The notes under the pieces: model-generated
Database searches by the model: none
What the model saw: only the letters and a program-made list of their open reading frames with translations
Told to the model about the DNA's origin: nothing
Shown: piece after piece, positions 1 through 4,444 of the stretch
Position numbering within the stretch: position 1 is the stretch's first letter
How the letters are laid out: the number at the start of each line of letters is the position of its first letter
Program-made: the position numbers and the translations under genes
NCBI GenBank assembly: GCA_030042795.1
Contig: JASHYZ010000030.1
Coordinates: 1 to 5,100 of the forward strand
From: Terriglobia bacterium
Lineage (GTDB): Bacteria > Acidobacteriota > Terriglobia > UBA7540
Direction: 5' to 3'
Length of the DNA stretch: 5,100 bases

Positions 1-84
1 GAAGATGAGATGGGTCGGGAACTGGTGGAGAACTTCGCGCGGTTATTTGAGCCGCAGAGGGCAATTTCAACACCAAAACGTTAG
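1..84 (+). CDS. 3' end of an unidentified upstream gene (partial)
   Basis: Frame 1 is open from the window edge to a TAG at 82-84. It encodes 27 residues beginning EDEMGRELVENFARLF and ending ISTPKR. The mix of acidic, hydrophobic and aromatic residues, with an amphipathic helix-like stretch, looks like the C-terminus of a real protein. The other two plus frames read less naturally. The piece is too short to assign a family, and no function is proposed. It reads in the same direction as the prenyl synthase but is separated from it by 366 bp, so it is probably a different transcription unit. Confidence 0.4.
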   Translation, partial: EDEMGRELVENFARLFEPQRAISTPKR

Positions 85-283
85 GTGATAAGGTGGCTTC
101 GCTGCAGCAGGCCTCAACCTAACCCAACCTTTGGCTGCAACAGGCCAAAATTCTCCGTGAGCTCCGTGCTGCTGAGTCTCTACAACCTGACGCGGCCCAA
201 GGCCGCGCTGGGTTGATGGCTTTTGGGCGCAGAGAACATGGAGATGCCACGAGGCATGTTCATATACGGTTCCGAGCTTTAAG

Positions 284-309
284 ACGAATATCTTCGTAAG
301 GCAACGAAG
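284..309 (+). promoter_or_regulatory. Overlapping alternative hairpins upstream of the prenyl synthase
   Basis: The arms ACGAA (284-288), TTCGT (293-297) and ACGAA (304-308) allow two mutually exclusive stems. One is 284-288 with 293-297 (4-nt loop). The other is 292-297 with 304-309 (6 bp, CTTCGT/ACGAAG, 6-nt loop). Such A-B-A' arrangements occur in attenuators, but there is no T-run after the second stem and no leader peptide is evident. A regulatory role is only a possibility. Confidence 0.2.
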
Positions 310-415
310 GGTACACATGGCAATTTGCCTGCGCTCCGGTTTTCGTGGTGTCTTGTGTCTTGGCGTTGATCTAACTCGGGCCTTTCTTAGCGGGGCCATT
401 TGTGGGAACATGAGC

Positions 416-434
416 GCTCCGGGCTAATCGGAGC
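416..434 (+). promoter_or_regulatory. Inverted repeat just upstream of the prenyl synthase start
   Basis: GCTCCG at 416-421 pairs perfectly with CGGAGC at 429-434 around a 7-nt loop. The repeat ends 16 bp before the first candidate ATG (451). It could be an operator or a leader hairpin close to the ribosome binding region. No T-tract follows, so it is not a terminator. The stem is short and could be chance. Confidence 0.2.
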
Positions 435-450
435 TTGACGCGGCAGCGGG

Positions 451-1470
451 ATGGCTGAAAGGCTGGTGGAGAGCGGCGTGGCATCAACCGGCATGATGAC
501 GGTAAAGGACGTGTTCGACCTCGTCCGCGGGGACTTGGCGAAAGTTGAGGAGGAGTTCGCCCGCCAGACCGTCTCCAGCGTGCAGCCTATCACCGAGATC
601 GGCCAGTATCTCTATAACGGTGGGGGCAAGCGGCTGCGGCCGGCCCTGCTGCTGCTGGCGGCGAAGCTTTGTGGCTATGAGGGTCCGGCAGCGGTTCGTC
701 TGGGCGCGGTGATGGAGATGATCCATACGGCCACGCTCGTGCATGACGACATCATCGACGAGGCTGAGACGCGCCGCGGGCGGCCGTCCACCAATTCCCG
801 GTGGGGGAACCATCGCAGTCTGCTGGCGGGCGACTGGCTCTATATGCAGGCCTTCAACGTCGCCCTGGCGGAGCGCAATTTCCGAATCTTGGATCTGCTC
901 ATCGGCCTGACTCAAGTGATGGTGGAAGGTGAGATGGTGCAGCTCACGCTCCTGCGGCGCATGGACGTGAGCGAGGATGATTACTTTGACCTGATCTACC
1001 GCAAGACGGCCGCCTTGTTCGCCGCCTGTTTCCGCCTGGGCGGGCTGCTGGCAGGCAAAGATGAGGCCGTTGAGACCCACCTGAGCTCTTGCGGAACGAA
1101 CCTGGGCTTGGCCTTTCAGTTGATTGATGATGTCCTGGATCTAGCGTCATCTGAGGAGCGTTTGGGTAAGCCGGTTGGCAGCGATTTGCGCGAAGGCAAA
1201 GTGACGTTGCCACTGATTCTGCTGCTGGCGCAATGCCGGCCGGAGGAACGGCTGAAGGTGGCGCACGTGTTGGAAGACAGCGGATTCCAGCGAGTCTCCT
1301 TGGCGGAGGTTCAGACGCTGGTCAAGCAATACGGCACGCTCGAAGGTGCGCGCACGCGGGCTCGCGACCTGGCACGGCGCGCCGAGCAGGAACTCGACAG
1401 CTTCCCGGATTCGCCGTACCGGGATGCATTACGGTCCCTGGCCGGATTCATCATCGAGCGTCAGTATTAG
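451..1470 (+). CDS. ispB: Trans-long-chain polyprenyl diphosphate synthase (IspB/octaprenyl-type)
   Basis: This cytoplasmic prenyltransferase condenses isopentenyl diphosphate onto an allylic primer to make the long all-trans chain used for quinone side chains. Visible signatures are GGGKRLRP (57-64, diphosphate and IPP binding), the first aspartate-rich motif DDIID (99-103), GDWLY (127-131), YRKTA (183-187), the second aspartate-rich motif DDVLD (226-230) and GKPVGSDLREGKVTLP (239-254). Residue -5 from the first motif is Ala94 rather than a bulky aromatic, as expected for long-chain products. The exact chain length cannot be read. The length of 339 aa is usual. The start is uncertain: ATG 451 has a poor ribosome site, GTG 478 follows GGAGAG (468-473) at 4 nt, and conserved sequence begins near MMTVKDVFDL (ATG 493/496). 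A CYTH-protein gene follows after 16 bp and is probably cotranscribed. Confidence 0.93.
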   Translation: MAERLVESGVASTGMMTVKDVFDLVRGDLAKVEEEFARQTVSSVQPITEIGQYLYNGGGKRLRPALLLLAAKLCGYEGPAAVRLGAVMEMIHTATLVHDDIIDEAETRRGRPSTNSRWGNHRSLLAGDWLYMQAFNVALAERNFRILDLLIGLTQVMVEGEMVQLTLLRRMDVSEDDYFDLIYRKTAALFAACFRLGGLLAGKDEAVETHLSSCGTNLGLAFQLIDDVLDLASSEERLGKPVGSDLREGKVTLPLILLLAQCRPEERLKVAHVLEDSGFQRVSLAEVQTLVKQYGTLEGARTRARDLARRAEQELDSFPDSPYRDALRSLAGFIIERQY

Positions 1471-1486
1471 CCACGTCCTTCGAGGG

Positions 1487-2080
1487 ATGCGCCCTGAAAT
1501 CGAAATCAAGCTGGCCTTGCACAACCCTGGCGCAACGCTCCGCCGGCTTGCGGAGCTTGGTTTTCGGCCGGTCCAGCGGCGGTCTTTTGAACGAAACACG
1601 CTCTTCGATTTTCCCGACTCGCGATTGAGGAACGCAGATAGCCTCATGCGCCTGCGGCTAGAGGGCAGGCGCAGCCGGTTGACGTTCAAGGGGCCGCGCC
1701 TAAACAACGGACGTTTCAAGGAACGGCTCGAAATTGAGACTGAGGTACGGGACGGGCTGGAAGCGGGAAGGATCCTGCAGGCCCTCGGACTTCGCGACGC
1801 CTTCCGTTACGAGAAGTTCCGCACCGTTTACCGACGGCGCGGCGATTCTGACCATGCGGAAGTGGCGTATGACGAAACCCCCATAGGGACCTACCTTGAG
1901 CTCGAAGGTCCCAGGCGCTGGATTGACGAGGTGGCGCGCGCCCTCGGCTTTGGACGCCGTGAGTACATTACAGCAAGCTATGGCAGGCTTTATCTTGAGT
2001 GGTGCCAGGCGCAAGGCAAAGAACCCACGAACATGGTATTCGCGGCGGGTGGCAAAGCAGGCAAGGCACGGCGCGAGTGA
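1487..2080 (+). CDS. CYTH-domain protein (class IV adenylate cyclase / triphosphatase fold)
   Basis: The encoded 197-aa protein begins MRPEIEIKLAL, which carries the CYTH hallmark ExExK at Glu4, Glu6 and Lys8 on the first strand of the triphosphate tunnel. Further tunnel-type charged residues follow: MRLRLEG (54-60, Arg55 and Arg57), TFKGP (66-70), ERLEIETEV (79-87), EKFRTVYRRR (109-118), YDETPIGTYLELEG (128-141). Family members hydrolyse inorganic triphosphate or thiamine triphosphate, or in a few cases make cAMP. Sequence alone does not decide which. ATG 1487 is chosen because the motif starts immediately after it; longer starts would lie inside the prenyl synthase gene. The ribosome site is weak (GAGGG directly next to the ATG), suggesting reinitiation after the prenyl synthase stop 16 bp upstream. 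The C-terminal ~20 residues are Gly/Ala/Lys-rich and probably flexible. Confidence 0.85.
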   Translation: MRPEIEIKLALHNPGATLRRLAELGFRPVQRRSFERNTLFDFPDSRLRNADSLMRLRLEGRRSRLTFKGPRLNNGRFKERLEIETEVRDGLEAGRILQALGLRDAFRYEKFRTVYRRRGDSDHAEVAYDETPIGTYLELEGPRRWIDEVARALGFGRREYITASYGRLYLEWCQAQGKEPTNMVFAAGGKAGKARRE

Positions 2081-2105
2081 CTCTTGCCCGTGTTTGGGCT
2101 ATACT
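2077..2105 (+). promoter_or_regulatory. Candidate sigma70-type promoter for the tatA pair
   Basis: GTGACT (2077-2082, 4/6 to the -35 consensus) and TATACT (2100-2105, 5/6 to the -10 consensus) are separated by 17 nt. The -35 box overlaps the stop region of the CYTH gene. Transcription would begin near 2112, giving a leader of about 100 nt before tatA at 2211. The position in the only sizeable gap before tatA supports it, but no experimental signal is available. Confidence 0.4.
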
Positions 2106-2210
2106 GTGGCTGTGTTACAGTGTCTTGCCTGCCGGGTGTAGTGTGGACCAGGAGGCCACTTCGCGTAGGTGATCCCCGCACTTCCGTTTCGCAAGGCCGG
2201 GAGGTTTTGA

Positions 2211-2465
2211 ATGGAAGGGTTGTTTCAACCGACCCATTTGCTATTGATCCTGCTGATCGTCCTGATTCTCTTCGGGCCGGGAAAGCTGCCCGATCTTGGA
2301 AGGGGGCTCGGCAAAGGCATCCGCGAGTTCAAGGACGCAATGAAGGGCGGCATGACCAACGAAGCGAGTAGTTCTACCACACAAGTGGTGAAGAAGTCGG
2401 ACACGGCAGTTACGCCAGAGGCGGCAAAAGACGAAGAGGAAAAGGTCGCGCAAGCCAAAGGTTGA
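2211..2465 (+). CDS. tatA: Twin-arginine translocase subunit TatA/TatE family, copy 1
   Basis: An 84-aa inner-membrane protein of the Tat pathway, which exports folded proteins with twin-arginine signals. TatA oligomerises to form or weaken the membrane at the translocation site. Order of parts: short N-terminus MEGLFQPTH; one membrane helix (about 10-21, [12 protein letters not shown]); the [10 protein letters not shown] hinge (21-30); an amphipathic helix (about 31-45, [15 protein letters not shown]); a charged disordered tail (48-84) rich in Glu, Lys and Ala. ATG 2211 is fixed by GGGAGG (2199-2204) at 6 nt and by alignment with the second copy. A close paralogue follows after 109 bp. No tatB or tatC is in the window, so partners must be encoded elsewhere. 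TatA and TatE cannot be separated by sequence here. Confidence 0.93.
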   Translation: MEGLFQPTHLLLILLIVLILFGPGKLPDLGRGLGKGIREFKDAMKGGMTNEASSSTTQVVKKSDTAVTPEAAKDEEEKVAQAKG

Positions 2466-2502
2466 CAGTAGGCGACCGGTGTGGCGGCCCGGCTGGCAAG
2501 CC

Positions 2503-2559
2503 TCCCAAGCAGTTGGGACTTCGAGAGGAAGCGGGAGGCGGTTGAGCGCCGTCTGGCGC
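2503..2559 (+). promoter_or_regulatory. Two hairpins in the spacer between the tatA copies
   Basis: TCCCAA (2503-2508) and TTGGGA (2513-2518) form a perfect 6-bp stem with loop GCAG. GCGCC (2546-2550) and GGCGC (2555-2559) form a second, GC-rich stem with loop GTCT. The second stem ends one base before the Shine-Dalgarno AGGAGG (2561-2566) of the second tatA. Neither is followed by a T-run, so they are not intrinsic terminators. They could stabilise or segment the mRNA or tune translation of copy 2. Their function is inferred only from position. Confidence 0.3.
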
Positions 2560-2574
2560 CAGGAGGTTCGAATT

Positions 2575-2745
2575 ATGGAAGGTTTATTGCGGCCCACCCA
2601 TCTGCTGTTCATTTTGCTGATCGTCCTGATTATCTTCGGTCCCGGAAAGCTGCCTGACCTCGGCCGAGGCCTCGGAAAGGGCATTCGCGAATTTAAGGAC
2701 GCCATCAAGGGCGGCGCAGAGCCTGACAACACCAAGAAGCCATGA
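2575..2745 (+). CDS. tatA: Twin-arginine translocase subunit TatA/TatE family, short copy 2
   Basis: A 56-aa protein whose first 47 residues match the preceding TatA at 42 positions; the differences are at residues 5, 6, 12, 20 and 44. It has the same plan: membrane helix about 10-21, [10 protein letters not shown] hinge, amphipathic helix [15 protein letters not shown]. The C-terminal tail is cut to nine residues (AEPDNTKKP). The start at ATG 2575 is set by a strong AGGAGG (2561-2566) at 8 nt. A longer frame from GTG 2479 is rejected because its extension is Trp/Arg-rich and unlike TatA. Most DNA differences between the copies are at third codon positions, so this is an older duplication kept under selection. 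It may serve as a TatE-like or accessory TatA. Confidence 0.9.
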   Translation: MEGLLRPTHLLFILLIVLIIFGPGKLPDLGRGLGKGIREFKDAIKGGAEPDNTKKP

Positions 2746-2776
2746 CCGGGGGGGCGTTCTCTCGTTCTGAGCGGAG

Positions 2777-2833
2777 CGAACAATCCCCTCATCAAGCCGT
2801 GAAAGGTCGAGGTTCTGCACTCCTCATCAAGCC
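2777..2833 (+). repeat. 12-bp direct repeat CCTCATCAAGCC, two copies
   Basis: CCTCATCAAGCC occurs at 2777-2788 and again at 2822-2833, 45 bp apart, in the gap between the second tatA and the tRNA. Both copies are perfect. A further 11 bases of the motif (CTCATCAAGCC) recur at 3971-3981, inside the minus-strand membrane protein gene, which is probably coincidental. No function is apparent. Confidence 0.4.
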
Positions 2834-2843
2834 TGGGGTTTTT
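2819..2843 (+). terminator. Weak intrinsic terminator candidate after the tatA pair
   Basis: ACTCC (2819-2823) can pair with GGGGT (2835-2839), with one G-T pair and an 11-nt loop. The T-run TTTTT at 2839-2843 follows directly. The stem is short and overlaps the second direct-repeat copy. The position, 74 bp after the tatA stop and 40 bp before the tRNA, is suitable for a terminator, but the structure is marginal. Confidence 0.27.
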
Positions 2844-2882
2844 CTGTTGTGCCCGGTGTTGCGATGTCCTCAAAATTAAGAT

Positions 2883-2957
2883 TCCTCGGTAGCTCAATGG
2901 TAGAGCATTCGGCTGTTAACCGAAGGGTTCCAGGTTCGAGTCCTGGCCGAGGAGCCA
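2883..2957 (+). tRNA. tRNA-Asn (anticodon GTT)
   Basis: A full cloverleaf can be drawn. The acceptor stem TCCTCGG (2883-2889) pairs perfectly with CCGAGGA (2947-2953). The D arm begins TAGCTC and contains the AATGGTAGAGC core. The anticodon stem TTCGG/CCGAA (2908-2912/2920-2924) encloses CTGTTAA with anticodon GTT (2915-2917), which decodes AAC/AAT. The T arm CCAGG/CCTGG (2930-2934/2942-2946) encloses TTCGAGT. The discriminator is G2954 and the CCA end is encoded (2955-2957). A loose promoter match, TTGTGC (2847-2852) and CAAAAT (2871-2876), lies upstream. Toxin-gene remnant sequence begins within about five bases of the CCA, which suggests the 3' end of this gene acted as an integration or recombination border. 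Confidence 0.97.
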
Positions 2958-2961
2958 ATCC

Positions 2962-3191
2962 TTAAACCTGCCATTCCCTTACTCAAGTCAGGTGGAAGGC
3001 CGCCTGCGTGATCTGCGAGTTCACTTTGGGCGCACGCTCTATCGAATTCTCTCTATTACGGTGATGTGGAACGCACATTTGTGCTACTTCACGCCCTCGA
3101 AAGACGAACTTTGGCCCTCCCTGTAGAAGACGTCGCCATGGCAATGAAACGCATGGATATCGATCAGAAACGGAAAGGCAGAAAGCAATGA
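2962..3191 (+). pseudogene. HigB/RelE-like (Gp49-type) toxin remnant, 5'-truncated and frameshifted
   Basis: Frame 1 from 2962 reads LNLPFPYSSQVEGRLRDLRV then HFGRTLYRIL, matching from memory the middle of Gp49-type HigB mRNA-interferase toxins. The match then moves to another frame at 3054, reading YYGDVERTFVLLHALE and on through PVEDVAMAMKRM to TGA 3189-3191. The original frame instead stops at 3124. The switch lies at CTCTCT (3049-3054): removing one CT restores RILYYGDVERTF. The usual first ~45 residues of this family are absent, because sequence just upstream is the tRNA, and no start codon or ribosome site is visible. The stop overlaps the antitoxin start as ATGA, the normal translational coupling of such pairs. 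Ribosome-dependent mRNA cleavage is the family's role; this copy should be inactive. A sequencing error could explain the frameshift but not the truncation. Confidence 0.75.
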
Positions 3192-3310
3192 AGCGAGGCA
3201 GAGGTTACCAGCGTTTCAAGGAACGCGCACTGAGGAGGCCCGACGTTCGAGAGGCTTACGAGGAGGGCCTGGATGACTTGCGGATCGCCGTTCGGCTGGC
3301 CGAACTAAGG
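3188..3310 (+). pseudogene. HigA-like XRE antitoxin, N-terminal fragment broken by insertion
   Basis: Starting at ATG 3188, the first 41 codons read MKRGRGYQRFKERALRR, then PDVREAYEEGLDDLRIAV and RLAELR. This is the N-terminal region typical of HigA-type antitoxins paired with Gp49-like toxins, in which an HTH domain (commonly opening with a GLTQ-like motif) follows a few residues later. Here the similarity ends at Arg41 (3308-3310) and is replaced by ATIYLTNHV, after which the frame runs antisense through the neighbouring minus-strand gene to 4384. No HTH remains, so the fragment cannot bind DNA as an autorepressor. The start overlaps the toxin stop by 4 bp. The break marks the probable left edge of the inserted element. 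The rest of the antitoxin may lie past the transposase, outside the window. Confidence 0.65.
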
Positions 3311-3358
3311 GCAACAATATATTTAACTAACCACGTAAAACGGCTTAGTCTTTCGGAG

Positions 3359-4360
3359 TCATTCCGAGATTTTCTCAATAGCCTTGTAATCTTCGCAATT
3401 CTCGTCGGCGCAATTGTGATTAATACACGTCTGATAGTGGAAAGTCATGTCTTTGAGGGTCTCCCGATTTACGTCAACCATAGCCATCCTTTCGCAGAAT
3501 TCGGTGATGTGCAAACGCGTATTCCTAAATACGTCGTGATATGCGATCCATCCCCAAAAGTAGTAGGTGTAGCCAGTGGGGAGGGGTTGATATTGCTTCC
3601 CAATTTCAGGATTCAGGAGGTCGGCGAGGTTTTCGGGAAGCTCTTTTCCAAAGAGGTTCTCCTCGTCCGACTGAACTTCGCCGAACATTGTGGTGGCTTT
3701 TGGCCCCATGACATCGTGCCTGAGTGGCGGCTTATGGGCAAAAATGTCTTCGGTCGGTTCGCTAGGCAGTTTGTGCCCGTTGAACGCTATGGCCGTGATG
3801 TTTGCTGTGGTGGTTCCGGCATTCTCGCACGGAATTGTGAAGTTCCACATGTGATGGATGGAGCCGGTTCCTACCGCCTGCAATATTCCCTCTTTCCATT
3901 GAAATATATTGTGACAAGTTATGAAGGCCCGCTGTACAGAGGTGAGGGATTCACGATTGATCCGGTTGGACTCATCAAGCCTGCCGACCTGATCGTGCAT
4001 GGCCTTACTCTGGGCTTTCATCTGCCCCAAAGTCTCATCGAAGGAAGCATTGCTGGACTGGAGAGCACAGGCAGCGATGTCGGCGGCATCTTTAGCGGCA
4101 TTTGCGGCCTTGATCGCTGCACCAGCTTGCTGGCTGGCGTAATGGGTATAGCACCACGTAATGATGACCAATGCCACAGCACAAGCGGCCTCGATCCATA
4201 CTGGAAAGTTCTTGAATTTTCGATAGCGGTTGTGCTTGCGTGCCTCACGTGTGGGCTCTTCGTCTTCGGAGGTGCTTACGAGGGACTTGGGTTCTGGCGG
4301 AGGGCTGCCTGCTGGATTTGTTCCGCTGGGTGCTTTTGGCTCGGACAAGTCTTCATTCAT
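3359..4360 (-). CDS. Uncharacterised single-pass membrane protein with coiled coil (possible IS passenger)
   Basis: A 333-aa protein I cannot assign to a named family. Residues 1-50 are hydrophilic, rich in Pro, Ser and Glu, ending in a basic stretch (RKHNRYRKFK). Residues about 53-71 form one membrane helix (PVWIEAACAVALVIITWCY). Residues about 75-145 are Ala/Gln/Lys-rich and probably a coiled coil. Residues about 146-333 look like a compact beta-rich domain with an aromatic core YTYYFWGWIAYHDVF (264-278), then HITEFC (284-289) and a Cys-rich end (Cys312, 317, 322). The basic N-side suggests a cytoplasmic N-terminus and an external C-domain. The start at 4360 has AAGG 4 nt upstream of it. 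This strand is preferred over the overlapping plus frame because its domain layout is coherent. It diverges from the transposase with an 84-bp gap. Its function is unknown. Confidence 0.75.
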   Translation of the reverse strand: MNEDLSEPKAPSGTNPAGSPPPEPKSLVSTSEDEEPTREARKHNRYRKFKNFPVWIEAACAVALVIITWCYTHYASQQAGAAIKAANAAKDAADIAACALQSSNASFDETLGQMKAQSKAMHDQVGRLDESNRINRESLTSVQRAFITCHNIFQWKEGILQAVGTGSIHHMWNFTIPCENAGTTTANITAIAFNGHKLPSEPTEDIFAHKPPLRHDVMGPKATTMFGEVQSDEENLFGKELPENLADLLNPEIGKQYQPLPTGYTYYFWGWIAYHDVFRNTRLHITEFCERMAMVDVNRETLKDMTFHYQTCINHNCADENCEDYKAIEKISE

Positions 4361-4408
4361 TCTGCCTTAACCCCCTGTAAATAGGTGGAAATGCGTCAAA
4401 TAAAGTTC

Positions 4409-4437
4409 TTGACTAACCATCTGTTTTAAGGTAGTAT
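4409..4437 (+). promoter_or_regulatory. Promoter of the transposase, predicted to give a leaderless mRNA
   Basis: TTGACT (4409-4414, 5/6 to the -35 consensus) and TAGTAT (4432-4437, 4/6 to the -10 consensus) are exactly 17 nt apart. Initiation about 7 nt after the -10 box would fall at 4444-4445, on the A of the transposase ATG. There is no Shine-Dalgarno at normal distance; the only purine run, AAGG at 4428-4431, is 13 nt upstream. The -35 box also forms a GTCAA/TTGAC inverted repeat with 4395-4399, a possible but weak operator. Confidence 0.5.
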
Positions 4438-4444
4438 CCTAACC

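Larger units (their letters stand above)
85..450. other. Long intergenic region without a convincing gene
   Basis: No frame on either strand reads like a protein. The minus-strand open frame at 67-411 is rich in Arg, Pro, His and Trp in a low-complexity way typical of chance translation, and the plus frames are broken by stops. The stretch holds a 12/13 direct repeat (101-113 and 134-146, GCTGCAGCAGGCC versus GCTGCAACAGGCC) and several short inverted repeats: 191-197/201-207 (7 bp, 3-nt loop), 244-248/253-257, an alternative pair 235-240/255-260, 284-297, 292-309 and 416-434. I see no clear -35/-10 pair. It presumably contains the promoter and leader of the prenyl synthase. Confidence 0.6.

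Noticed and set aside
191..207. CGCGGCC/GGCCGCG stem as a terminator of the upstream gene
   Set aside because: The stem is perfect, but its loop is only 3 nt and no T-run follows it; it lies 107 bp after the stop.
67..411. Minus-strand 114-residue frame upstream of the prenyl synthase
   Set aside because: Composition is dominated by Arg, Pro, His, Gln and Trp with no domain pattern, and there is no clear ribosome site. It overlaps the end of the likely upstream gene in antisense.
484..1080. Minus-strand 198-residue frame inside the prenyl synthase gene
   Set aside because: It is a shadow of a gene with complete catalytic motifs; its His/Gln/Arg-rich product is typical of antisense of GC-rich coding DNA.
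2479..2574. Upstream GTG start extending the second TatA by 32 residues
   Set aside because: The extension has no TatA similarity, while the ATG at 2575 has a strong Shine-Dalgarno and aligns with residue 1 of the first copy.
2241..2897. Minus-strand 218-residue frame across both tatA copies
   Set aside because: It is antisense to two clearly functional tatA genes, and its apparent internal repeat only reflects the tatA duplication.
3311..4384. Plus-strand continuation of the antitoxin frame as a real ~357-residue membrane protein
   Set aside because: It is the exact antisense of the minus-strand gene, whose product has a coherent membrane-helix, coiled-coil and folded-domain plan. The plus product lacks recognisable organisation after residue 41.
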